Shown in pieces: positions 1-7,384 of a DNA stretch of 20,890 bases (its first letter is position 1; every line of letters starts with the position of its first letter). The notes under the pieces are model-generated. The model saw only the letters and a program-made list of their open reading frames with translations. It did no database searches and had not been told where the DNA came from. Source of the stretch: Flavobacteriaceae bacterium (lineage in GTDB: Bacteria > Bacteroidota > Bacteroidia > Flavobacteriales > Flavobacteriaceae); assembly GCA_018608735.1 (NCBI GenBank), contig JABAYZ010000180.1, positions 2,609 through 23,498 on the forward strand. The letters run 5' to 3'. The position numbers were made by a program, and so were the translations under genes.

Positions 1-59
1 AAAAAGCCCTTACTGATCAAGTATTCTGGGATACTAATGCTGCAGATTTTATAAACTAA
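1..59 (+). CDS. C-terminal end of an unidentified protein (partial)
   Basis: Frame 3 is open from the window edge and ends at TAA 57-59, encoding a tail that reads ALTDQVFWDTNAADFIN. The next gene starts 13 bases later on the same strand, so the two are probably co-transcribed. The other two frames give less protein-like sequence; frame 2 stops early. The short tail is not enough to name a family. A tail of this kind could suit an amidohydrolase-like TIM-barrel enzyme or a SusD-type lipoprotein, but that is only a guess. Confidence 0.45.
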   Translation, partial: KALTDQVFWDTNAADFIN

Positions 60-72
60 TAAAAATAATATT

Positions 73-984
73 ATGAAAAAAATACAATATTTATTGCTTG
101 GGATTCTAGCGATCACGCTGTCCCAATCCTGTACCGATGAAAGTACTTTTAATAATCCTGTTCATCACGAATTAACAAATGGCTCATTTATTAGGTTTGA
201 GAATAATCAACCTAATTTAACATTTGAAGATGCTCAAAACATATCCTTTTCAGATAATATATTTGATCCAAATGGAAACACGTCTTTGTATGAACTAAAA
301 GTGAATGCCACAGTTGGGGGTATAGAATACGAAGGTGATTATTTTTCTACAACAACGTTTCCTGCTAAACTAGAAATCACGAGTCAGAAACTAGCAGATG
401 CTATTGACATAGACGTAAACGACATAAGTTTCGGAGATAGTTTTGTTTTTAGCGCATTTGCTACAAGAAATGACGGAGTTGTGTTTAATGGAGATGCACC
501 ATCATTTGACGAGGATGAGCTAACTGATGGAACAGGAAATACAGAACCTACATTGATAAGTGTTGCTGCTTATAACAACGCTATGAGTTTTCAAATTATT
601 GTTTCTTGTCCTTTTGTACAATCAGAAATAATTGGTGAATATGTGGTCGTAGCTGATGTGTGGGCAGATTATTCTCCTGGAGATCCCCTTACTGTTGTTG
701 CGGGCGAAAGTAGTGATACGTTTAGAATCTTAACAGATGATAATCCATATATTTCTAATGCAGCAGGGAGCTGGTTAGAGGTAACTGTAGATGTCGCTAC
801 TGGAGCTAGTACGGCCTTAAGCAACTTCGGATATGCATATAATGGTTGGTATACAATGTTAAGACAACAGGCAAGAACCGGTTTAACATTATCTTGTATT
901 GGGTATGTTTCAATTGATATAGATTTCTTAGTTACTGAAACCTCTGGTTTTCTAGGTTACAATTTAACCATACAAAAACCATAA
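73..984 (+). CDS. Putative surface-exposed lipoprotein, function unknown
   Basis: This is a 303-residue exported lipoprotein that I cannot assign to a named family. Residues 1-19 form a lipoprotein signal peptide: two lysines, a hydrophobic stretch, then a lipobox ending LSQSC with Cys20 as the lipidated residue. The acidic residues just after the cysteine (TDES) resemble the lipoprotein export signal that sends Bacteroidota lipoproteins to the outer face of the outer membrane. The mature part is rich in Asn, Asp, Thr and aromatic residues with no catalytic motif I can see, which suggests a beta-sandwich binding protein. It lies 13 bases after the preceding gene and ends before a strong terminator, so it is the last gene of its transcript. 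Accessory lipoproteins in this position often follow SusC/SusD-type uptake genes, but the upstream context is outside the window. Confidence 0.8.
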   Translation: MKKIQYLLLGILAITLSQSCTDESTFNNPVHHELTNGSFIRFENNQPNLTFEDAQNISFSDNIFDPNGNTSLYELKVNATVGGIEYEGDYFSTTTFPAKLEITSQKLADAIDIDVNDISFGDSFVFSAFATRNDGVVFNGDAPSFDEDELTDGTGNTEPTLISVAAYNNAMSFQIIVSCPFVQSEIIGEYVVVADVWADYSPGDPLTVVAGESSDTFRILTDDNPYISNAAGSWLEVTVDVATGASTALSNFGYAYNGWYTMLRQQARTGLTLSCIGYVSIDIDFLVTETSGFLGYNLTIQKP

Positions 985-1010
985 TGTCATTAAATAGTAT
1001 TCAATAAAAT

Positions 1011-1042
1011 AAAAAAACCACCTCTAACGAGGTGGTTTTTTT
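1011..1042 (+). terminator. Rho-independent terminator
   Basis: This is a perfect inverted repeat with 14-base arms (1011-1024 and 1029-1042) and a TAAC loop. The GC part of the stem is ACCACCTC/GAGGTGGT, flanked by seven A on the left and seven T on the right. It lies 27 bases after the lipoprotein stop codon. The A and T tracts would also let it work for transcription from the other strand. Confidence 0.93.
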
Positions 1043-1051
1043 ATTAATAAC

Positions 1052-1059
1052 TACATTTG
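1052..1059 (+). promoter_or_regulatory. Bacteroidota -7 promoter element before rlmB
   Basis: TACATTTG matches the Bacteroidota sigma-factor consensus TAnnTTTG in full. It stands just after the terminator and is separated from the rlmB ATG by four bases (AAAA), which would put the transcription start at or next to the start codon. I see no convincing -33 TTTG element; that region falls inside the terminator hairpin. Confidence 0.55.
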
Positions 1060-1063
1060 AAAA

Positions 1064-1798
1064 ATGGATAAAGAAACCAAAATTTACGGCCTTCGAGCTA
1101 TTATTGAAGCCGTGGAAGCTAAAAATAATATAGACAAGGTCTTTTTACAAAAAGGACTTAGTGGGGCGCTATATACAGAGTTAGAAAACATATTGCGAAA
1201 ACAAAATGTCAACTTTTCGTATGTCCCTGTAGAAAAACTAAACCGTTTGACACAACACAACCATCAAGGCGCAGTAGCCAACATGTCACCAATTGCGTTT
1301 TATGATTTGGAAGAATTAATCACAGCCGTCAAAGAAACCAAAGAAAACCCATTGTTTCTTCTCCTCGATCAACTCAGTGATGTGCGCAACTTTGGTGCCA
1401 TCATTAGAACTGCCGAATGTACTGGAGTAGATGGTATCATCATTCAAAAAAGTGGCGGAGCTCCTATAAACGGAGACACCGTTAAAACCAGTGCAGGTGC
1501 CGTATTTAATATTCCTATATGTAAAGTAGATCATATTAAAGATGCTATGTTTTATCTACAGGCCTCAAACATAAAAGTCATTGCAGCCACAGAAAAAACA
1601 GAAAACACCATTTACGATATTGATTTTAAACATGGCTGTGCTATCATTATGGGTTCTGAAGACCGAGGCATCAACCCTTCTATTTTAAAATTAGTAGATG
1701 ACAAAGCAAAACTCCCAATGTACGGCAGTATTGCATCCTTAAATGTTTCTGTAGCATGTGGTGCTTTTTTGTATGAAGCTGTAAGACAACGCCTCTAA
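1064..1798 (+). CDS. rlmB: 23S rRNA (guanosine-2'-O-)-methyltransferase RlmB
   Basis: This is a 244-residue SpoU/TrmH-family (SPOUT) RNA 2'-O-ribose methyltransferase. The length and domain order fit RlmB, which methylates G2251 of 23S rRNA in the peptidyl-transferase region using S-adenosylmethionine. An N-terminal RNA-binding domain (residues 6-80, ending HNHQGAVA) precedes the knotted catalytic domain. The three SpoU motifs are present: motif 1 with DVRNFGAIIRTAE at 106-118, including the catalytic Asn109 and Arg115; motif 2 IMGSEDRGI at 195-203; and motif 3 SLNVSVACGAFLYEAVRQ at 225-242. The closely related YacO/TrmH subgroup with another RNA target is the alternative. The gene has its own promoter and overlaps the convergent rhomboid gene by four bases. 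Confidence 0.93.
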   Translation: MDKETKIYGLRAIIEAVEAKNNIDKVFLQKGLSGALYTELENILRKQNVNFSYVPVEKLNRLTQHNHQGAVANMSPIAFYDLEELITAVKETKENPLFLLLDQLSDVRNFGAIIRTAECTGVDGIIIQKSGGAPINGDTVKTSAGAVFNIPICKVDHIKDAMFYLQASNIKVIAATEKTENTIYDIDFKHGCAIIMGSEDRGINPSILKLVDDKAKLPMYGSIASLNVSVACGAFLYEAVRQRL

Positions 1799-2523
1799 AC
1801 GTCTTTTTCTTTGAAAGTATAACGGATCTCTGAAGTAGGATCGGTAGTGGGGTTGTCCTCTAAAGTTTCAATAAAGTTACCATCCGCATCAAAATGTTGT
1901 AAAAAAGGATCTTCTGCTTCGTCATAATCTATAGCTTCCCACGCATATTTGGGAGGTCTAGGGATTTCTGTTTTAAAAAACAGAGCAAAAACAAAACCAA
2001 CAAACAATCCCGATAAATGCCCTTCCCATGACATGTTTTCTTTAATCGGAAAGACATACCACAACATACTACCATATAAAAAAATCACTACAAATGACAA
2101 GGCCGTCAAACGGTAATGTTTAGAAAAAATACCTTTAAACAACGTAAAACTCATCAGCACATAAATAAGTCCGCTCGCCCCAATGTGATTGGCAGAACTC
2201 CCTATAATCCAAGTACATAGACCTGACAATAAAATACCATATAAAATAACACGCCAAGCTATAGGACTATAAAAATAAAATAAGGCAGTTGACAACACCA
2301 ATAAAGGGGTAGAGTTATGATAGAGATGTTCTAAACTTCCATGGATAAACGGACTGAAAATAATCCCTCTCAACCCCGTTAATGTTCTGGGATACACCCC
2401 CAGATGATTCAAACGAAATCCAAAGCGAAGTTCCATCCAAAAAATAATCCAGATCAACAACACAAACGCTATAGGATAGCCGATCACGCCAGTGGAAAAT
2501 CGAAACGGTTGTTGTGGATTCAT
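1795..2523 (-). CDS. Rhomboid family intramembrane serine protease
   Basis: This is a 242-residue polytopic membrane protein of the rhomboid (peptidase S54) family, which cuts transmembrane segments of other proteins inside the bilayer. The Ser-His dyad is visible: GASG at 115-118 with Ser117, and His169 in a late membrane helix (WEGHLSGLFVG). The HxxxHN-like segment HGSLEHLYHN (61-70) is the conserved oxyanion-side motif before the Ser helix. About six hydrophobic segments end near residue 184, followed by a charged Asp/Glu-rich tail of some 55 residues. I chose the ATG at 2523 (MNPQQPF) because the protein then begins directly before the first membrane segment; an in-frame ATG 13 codons upstream is less likely. 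The substrate cannot be predicted. The gene is convergent with rlmB and divergent from rarA. Confidence 0.88.
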   Translation of the reverse strand: MNPQQPFRFSTGVIGYPIAFVLLIWIIFWMELRFGFRLNHLGVYPRTLTGLRGIIFSPFIHGSLEHLYHNSTPLLVLSTALFYFYSPIAWRVILYGILLSGLCTWIIGSSANHIGASGLIYVLMSFTLFKGIFSKHYRLTALSFVVIFLYGSMLWYVFPIKENMSWEGHLSGLFVGFVFALFFKTEIPRPPKYAWEAIDYDEAEDPFLQHFDADGNFIETLEDNPTTDPTSEIRYTFKEKDV

Positions 2524-2608
2524 GGTTATAAATTTACTAAACACCAGCAAATAACCCGCCAAAAAAAGGCAATATGTTAGAATGTCACCTTTATATAAAA
2601 AAAAACTT

Positions 2609-2616
2609 TAGTTTTG
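2609..2616 (+). promoter_or_regulatory. Bacteroidota -7 promoter element before rarA
   Basis: TAGTTTTG fits TAnnTTTG and is followed by exactly four bases (TAGA) and the rarA ATG. The spacing predicts a transcript starting at or within a base or two of the start codon. No clear -33 element is present in the AT-rich 97-base region shared with the divergent rhomboid gene. I find no good match for a rhomboid promoter on the other strand. Confidence 0.5.
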
Positions 2617-2620
2617 TAGA

Positions 2621-3898
2621 ATGAATGCACCCTTGGCAGAACGCTTACGACCCAAAAAATTGACAGACTATATCAGTCAGTCGCACCTTATTGGCCCCAA
2701 TGGCGCATTGACCCAAGCTTTAAAACAAGGACTGATCCCCTCTATGATTTTTTGGGGACCACCAGGCATCGGAAAAACCACCCTTGCCACAATCATTGCT
2801 ACCGAATCCGAACGCCCATTTTACACCTTAAGCGCGATCAGCTCTGGAGTTAAAGACGTCCGAGAAGTCATTGAAAAAGCAAAACAAAGCGGCGGATTGT
2901 TTACCACCAAAAATCCTATTTTATTTATCGACGAAATTCATCGCTTTAGCAAATCACAACAAGATTCACTACTACAAGCCGTTGAAAAAGGCTGGGTAAC
3001 ACTAATAGGTGCAACCACAGAAAACCCAAGTTTTGAAATCATCTCTGCCCTACTCTCGCGTTGTCAGGTCTATACGCTAAAACCTTTTGACTCCAACGAC
3101 TTAGAGGCGCTCCTAAAGCGTGCTATTGAAACGGATGAAGCGCTATCGAAAAAGAAAATTAAACTCCTAGAAACTGAAGCCTTACTACGTCTGTCTGGTG
3201 GAGATGCGCGAAAACTGCTTAATATCTTCGAATTGATTGTCAACTCTGAAACTGCTACTCAAGTCAACCTCACAAACCAGCTGGTCTTGGACAAGGTACA
3301 AAATAGTACAGTTTTATATGATAAAACTGGCGATCAGCATTACGACATCATTTCTGCCTTTATTAAATCCATTCGTGGCAGTGATCCCAACGGCGCAGTC
3401 TATTGGTTGGCGCGTATGCTAGAAGGTGGAGAAGATGTGAAATTTATTGCACGACGCCTTCTCATCTTGGCCAGTGAAGATATCGGAAATGCCAACCCAA
3501 CCGCTTTGGTATTGGCAAACAGCACCTTTCAATCTGTCACGGCGATAGGCATGCCCGAAAGTCGAATTATACTTAGTCAGTGTGCGACCTACTTGGCCTG
3601 CTCGCCAAAAAGTAATGCAGCCTATACCGCCATAAATCAAGCCATTGAGGTCGTGAAAAATACAGGTAACCTTGCAGTACCGCTTGACATTCGAAATGCC
3701 CCTACGAAATTAATGAAAGATTTAGGCTACGGGGAATCCTACAAATATGCCCACAATTATGATCTGAATTTTGTAGCGCAAGAGTTTTTACCAGAGGGCA
3801 TCGAAAATACACAGTTCTATAAACCCGGGAATAACCCCCGTGAAAATGCACAACAAGAGTTTTTAAAACAACGTTGGAAAGACAAGTATAAAGGCTAA
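2621..3898 (+). CDS. rarA: Replication-associated recombination protein A (RarA/MgsA), AAA+ ATPase
   Basis: This is a 425-residue clamp-loader-like AAA+ ATPase of the RarA/MgsA/WRNIP1 family, which acts at stalled replication forks and interacts with SSB. The family start (PLAERLRPKKLTDYI.Q.HL) is intact at residues 4-23. Walker A GPPGIGKT lies at 46-53, Walker B LFIDEIH at 101-107, sensor 1 GATTENPS at 130-137, and the arginine-finger region LLSRCQ just after. The C-terminal half carries the family's tetramerisation region with SIRGSDPNGAVYWLARML and ARRLLILASEDIGNA. Length is normal. The gene stands alone with its own promoter, and its TAA overlaps the stop codon of the convergent secreted-protein gene. 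Confidence 0.95.
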   Translation: MNAPLAERLRPKKLTDYISQSHLIGPNGALTQALKQGLIPSMIFWGPPGIGKTTLATIIATESERPFYTLSAISSGVKDVREVIEKAKQSGGLFTTKNPILFIDEIHRFSKSQQDSLLQAVEKGWVTLIGATTENPSFEIISALLSRCQVYTLKPFDSNDLEALLKRAIETDEALSKKKIKLLETEALLRLSGGDARKLLNIFELIVNSETATQVNLTNQLVLDKVQNSTVLYDKTGDQHYDIISAFIKSIRGSDPNGAVYWLARMLEGGEDVKFIARRLLILASEDIGNANPTALVLANSTFQSVTAIGMPESRIILSQCATYLACSPKSNAAYTAINQAIEVVKNTGNLAVPLDIRNAPTKLMKDLGYGESYKYAHNYDLNFVAQEFLPEGIENTQFYKPGNNPRENAQQEFLKQRWKDKYKG

Positions 3899-4647
3899 CG
3901 CTCTACGTTTAATGCCTCAATAATTGTTTTATCGTTTTCGACATATTCACGTACCCAATTTTGTCCACGCTTATAAATAATTCCCGCTTGACCTTCTATA
4001 ATATATACCGCATCAAACAACGTAGCATGTGTAGAATATTTAATTTTCTTTGAGTTTGAATCTATAAAATCATAACCAGAATTGGTGGGTTGAACCATTA
4101 ATTTCACAAAAAACTGCGCTTTGAGCTCAGAAACTTTAACCACTTCTTCCACTACTGGGATTGATGGCGGCGTTGTTGGGATGGACTCAGGGATAACTGC
4201 CGTACTAGAAGTACCATTATAATTATAGTTAAAGTCGCTTAACTCGAAAGCTTTTCGCAAGGCTTCATGGTAGGCTTTCTTGTATGCCTTGAGCTTAGAT
4301 TTTCCGATTTCGGACGTAAATACAACCTCATCTTTGCAATTTGTGAGCACTATTTGTAATTTGGTCATTAAAAGTCCTTTAATATTCATCACATCTGCAT
4401 GCAATGCCAAACAATTGTTTTGAGCTAAATCATCCGGAAAACGGTCTTGTTTGGTAATAACTGTAAATCCATTTTTTTTAAGCAAAAATGCAGTCAAAGA
4501 ATTCAATTGATATTGATCGTCAGACTTTAAAAAATCATAGCGCTCAGGAACCGAAACGTATTTATAGTCATTGATAGCCGATTGCGCAAAACTTACTGAA
4601 TTCAACAGGAGGACAAGCAAAACAAGTAGTGGTTTAAAAAATTTCAT
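3895..4647 (-). CDS. Secreted/periplasmic protein of unknown function
   Basis: This is a 250-residue exported protein that I do not recognise beyond its general look of a flavobacterial conserved hypothetical. Residues 1-22 form a standard signal peptide (MKFFKPLLVL..., ending SFAQS). Two domains follow: residues 25-137, with a tyrosine-rich start (NDYKYVSVPERYDFL) and two cysteines (Cys79 and Cys104) that could form a disulfide; then a Pro/Val linker at about 150-170; then a small domain at 175-250 (KAQFFVKLMVQ.... GIIYKRGQNWVREYV). There is no lipobox, enzyme motif or membrane segment after the signal. It is the last gene of the long minus-strand run, 28 bases after the HAD gene, and converges with rarA with a four-base overlap. 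Confidence 0.8.
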   Translation of the reverse strand: MKFFKPLLVLLVLLLNSVSFAQSAINDYKYVSVPERYDFLKSDDQYQLNSLTAFLLKKNGFTVITKQDRFPDDLAQNNCLALHADVMNIKGLLMTKLQIVLTNCKDEVVFTSEIGKSKLKAYKKAYHEALRKAFELSDFNYNYNGTSSTAVIPESIPTTPPSIPVVEEVVKVSELKAQFFVKLMVQPTNSGYDFIDSNSKKIKYSTHATLFDAVYIIEGQAGIIYKRGQNWVREYVENDKTIIEALNVER

Positions 4648-4675
4648 ATCAGGTTTTTTTATAGGGTTAAGGTAA

Positions 4676-5365
4676 TTATAAATACTGTTTAAGTTCTAAT
4701 AAATGGTCTATGCCTATAATATCTGCGGCTAAGGTTTCTTTGTGATAATTAAAACAAATAGCGTCCATCCCAAAGTTGATCGCACCCATTATATCCGCTT
4801 CCAAATTATCCCCAATCATTAGACTGTTCTCTGTAGTAGCCTTAGCCATTTGAAGCGAATGATTAAAGATTTTGGGGTTTGGTTTTTTAACGCCAACCAT
4901 TTCAGAGTTGGTAACCGTCTGAAAATAATGATCAATGTTGGATTGGTTTAATTTTCCATGTTGGACTTCTTTGAACCCATTGGTGATGATGTGTAGCGTG
5001 TACTTAGATTTCAAGTACTCCAAAATCGCTATCGTTTCGGGGAACAAATGGTTAAATGTACAGAGGTGTATGATATAATCATCCGATAATTTATGAACCA
5101 TACTTGTTGACACCTGCATATTCAAGGCCTTAAATGCGTCATTGAGTCGTGCAAATTTTAAATTCTTTTTATCAATTTTTTCTTCGCGATACAATTTCCA
5201 ATACTGTAAATTTATCGGAACATACACTTCCAAAAAAGCACTCAGGTCAATATCTAAATCGTTTAATTGAAATATTTTTTCAAAGGTTAATGCGGAGTTT
5301 TTATCAAAATCCCAAAGCGTATGATCTAAGTCGAAAAAAATATGTTTTTTATGATGAAATGTCAT
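4676..5365 (-). CDS. yjjG: YjjG-family noncanonical pyrimidine nucleotidase (HAD)
   Basis: This is a 229-residue HAD-superfamily hydrolase with an inserted helical cap. The start HIFFDLDHTLWDF fits the YjjG group, which dephosphorylates pyrimidine nucleoside monophosphates, including noncanonical ones, as nucleotide-pool cleaning. Motif I is DLDHT (Asp12 nucleophile, Asp14), motif II ITNG at 127-130, motif III the Lys160-Lys161 pair before PNPKIF, and motif IV GDNLEADIMGA at 185-195 with the metal-binding acidic residues. All catalytic residues are present. Other HAD phosphatases of the same subclass remain possible. Its start lies 17 bases inside the upstream deacetylase-like gene, suggesting coupled translation. 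Confidence 0.86.
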   Translation of the reverse strand: MTFHHKKHIFFDLDHTLWDFDKNSALTFEKIFQLNDLDIDLSAFLEVYVPINLQYWKLYREEKIDKKNLKFARLNDAFKALNMQVSTSMVHKLSDDYIIHLCTFNHLFPETIAILEYLKSKYTLHIITNGFKEVQHGKLNQSNIDHYFQTVTNSEMVGVKKPNPKIFNHSLQMAKATTENSLMIGDNLEADIMGAINFGMDAICFNYHKETLAADIIGIDHLLELKQYL

Positions 5366-6656
5366 TGGATAAATCGAGTATAATGTTAAATAATGATTTG
5401 AAATCAGACCAGCGTTTGCTGGGGCTAAAAGCGTAATTATGAAAAATGAATGTAAACGTACCGTTAACCTTTTTAACTTCCGAAATTGCTTTAAGTAAAG
5501 TCTCCTTTTTATCTAAAAACGAACTGTGTTTAAGCAACACAAAATCCATCAATTGAAACGGATGAATCATTAAAGGCGTTTGAATCTCATAATCTAAATC
5601 ATAAAACAAAAACGGTGTGCATGTGCCCGCCCTGAATCCAATAAACTCTGGATATCCCATCGTATAATCAGAATTAATTTCGAGGTCAATATAATTGCGA
5701 TAAGTCGATGGTAAATTCACTTTAGAAGATGAAGATCGCGCAGCGGTCGTAACGGTATTTATCACGGCATCCATTTGCCGTTTTTCGGACTTTAAAATCG
5801 CCATAGAATCCAATGCCATATAAGACGCTTTAATACCCACATTACAATAATCGGCTACCGATTTTATCAAGGATACAAATTGCTTTTTGTTGAGGCTGTT
5901 ATTCTTGTCGTAAGTCGTTAAATTGCCTATTAAAAAAAATACATTAAATTTTGTTTTCGTAGTTTTTTGACGGTTAATAATCCATTTAAAATTGTCATAT
6001 GGATCTTTTTTAAATCCAAATAAGACTGGAAAACGGTCATATAAAAATTTGAATCGCAACCGAAATAAATCGGAAATAATACCCCCAATAGTTCTTAAAA
6101 ATCCCTTATTTTTAAAATAATAGGCCACTGGCACATCAATCACCGGATTAATAGAAAATTGGCGTGATTCAAATTCATAATTAGGAAAATGCATCTCTAA
6201 AGCTGCTTTGAATTTATACGCCCAAAGGTCAATTACGGGCTGATGTAAAAACCCGGATTGAAACGCTAAACTTTCTTCTTTTGTAAACCGCCCATAACTG
6301 TCTTTAACATGTGGCAAATACTCCTCATATCGACTTAATAAATAAAAAGCTGCTGAAAAAATATCGTAAGGAATATGACTTTTTTCGCCACAACTAAAAA
6401 AACATTTGGTGTCTTCCCAGTTTGAAACATTAATCTCTAAATCTGAAATCCCTTGCTCAAACAAAAGGCCATTGCTTCCTACAAAAAACTCACTACCAAG
6501 GGGCTGTAAGCCGTAAGACATTTTCAAACTTTCATGTGCAATAAATTCTTCAATAACACTGGTAAATGCTACTGGAGTTTTCAAAATCCTTGTACAAATT
6601 TGTTTGAAAACAAATCGAAGTCGAGGGGTTATTTTAGACGTGTAAATTAATAGCAT
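5349..6656 (-). CDS. Polysaccharide-deacetylase-like protein, probably catalytically altered
   Basis: This 435-residue protein resembles the Bacteroidota polysaccharide-deacetylase-like family with a long N-terminal extension (about residues 1-165) before a C-terminal NodB-like region. Family features I recognise are FLRTIGGIISDLF (186-198), DPYDNF (218-223), the STYRNYIDLEI..DYTMGYPEFIGFRAGTCTPF block (317-349) and MIHPFQLMD (363-371). Places where I expect metal-binding or catalytic residues are changed. The usual DID-type strand reads PVIDVPVAY (171-179), the usual VGIHPSY reads VGIKASY (273-279), and the SRQH-type segment before the TYRN block is SSSSKVN. Activity is therefore doubtful; this is from memory of the family, not an alignment. 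The start codon shares one base with the radC stop (TAATG), and the 3' end overlaps the HAD gene by 17 bases. No signal peptide is seen. Confidence 0.8.
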   Translation of the reverse strand: MLLIYTSKITPRLRFVFKQICTRILKTPVAFTSVIEEFIAHESLKMSYGLQPLGSEFFVGSNGLLFEQGISDLEINVSNWEDTKCFFSCGEKSHIPYDIFSAAFYLLSRYEEYLPHVKDSYGRFTKEESLAFQSGFLHQPVIDLWAYKFKAALEMHFPNYEFESRQFSINPVIDVPVAYYFKNKGFLRTIGGIISDLFRLRFKFLYDRFPVLFGFKKDPYDNFKWIINRQKTTKTKFNVFFLIGNLTTYDKNNSLNKKQFVSLIKSVADYCNVGIKASYMALDSMAILKSEKRQMDAVINTVTTAARSSSSKVNLPSTYRNYIDLEINSDYTMGYPEFIGFRAGTCTPFLFYDLDYEIQTPLMIHPFQLMDFVLLKHSSFLDKKETLLKAISEVKKVNGTFTFIFHNYAFSPSKRWSDFKSLFNIILDLSNDISS

Positions 6657-7354
6657 TATAATAAGCTTTCATCGGCAAAACTAAAATAAGTCTTTTCTGT
6701 GACAATAATATGGTCTAGGACTTTAATATCTAAACTTTCCGTAGCTAATTTTAATTTTTGAGTTAATTGTTTATCCGAAACACTCGGTTTTAGCATCCCC
6801 GAAGGATGATTGTGGGCCAAAAGGATTGCCGTGGCAGAATACTCCAAGGCTTGCTTAAGAATGATACGAACGTCTACAATAGTGCTAGTCATCCCTCCTT
6901 TGCTTAATTGTGTTTTTGCTAATATTTTATTGGAATTATTTAGATATAACACCCAAAATTCTTCATGAGTAAGATGACCCAAAAGCGGTTGCATAATTTC
7001 AAATGCCGAGCGACTCGTAATGATTTTGTCAAGTTGTTTAGGAGTGCTTTCTCTTCGGCGCCGACTGAGTTCTATGGCAGCTCTAATCTTAATCGCTTTC
7101 GCTTCACCAATGCCCTTAAAAGTCATGAGTTGAGCCGTTGACAACTTCCCTAAATTTTGGAGGTCATGCTGTACGCTTGCTAAGATACGCTTAGATAGTT
7201 CTACCGCACTCTCTTGAACCGAGCCAGAACCAATTAGAATGGCCAACAATTCGGCATCACTTAAAACTCGGGGGCCTTTATCTCTTAGTTTTTCGCGGGG
7301 GCGGTCATCTTGAGACCAATTTTTTATGGAGAATGATTTGGGGAGCATTGTCAT
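6656..7354 (-). CDS. radC: RadC family protein (JAB/MPN metalloprotease fold)
   Basis: This is a 232-residue RadC protein, a family widespread in bacteria and named for DNA repair, whose true biochemical role is unsettled. The N-terminal helical region has a helix-hairpin-helix (GIGEAKAIKIRAAIELSRR, 81-99). The C-terminal JAB/MPN domain carries the zinc-binding set Glu131-Glu132 upstream, HNHPSG at 181-186 and Asp194, all intact. The start could be Met1 or Met3 (MTMLPKSF); both precede the conserved IKNW..DDRPREKL. Mpl lies 30 bases upstream and the deacetylase-like gene overlaps by one base, so RadC is cotranscribed with cell-envelope-type genes here. Confidence 0.93.
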   Translation of the reverse strand: MTMLPKSFSIKNWSQDDRPREKLRDKGPRVLSDAELLAILIGSGSVQESAVELSKRILASVQHDLQNLGKLSTAQLMTFKGIGEAKAIKIRAAIELSRRRRESTPKQLDKIITSRSAFEIMQPLLGHLTHEEFWVLYLNNSNKILAKTQLSKGGMTSTIVDVRIILKQALEYSATAILLAHNHPSGMLKPSVSDKQLTQKLKLATESLDIKVLDHIIVTEKTYFSFADESLL

Positions 7355-7384
7355 AAATTTGGAGAGTTAGTGTTATTATTTTAG

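Noticed and set aside
2524..2620. Promoter for the rhomboid gene in the region shared with rarA
   Set aside because: Searching the minus strand gave no full TAnnTTTG match at a sensible distance; only T-rich tracts are present.
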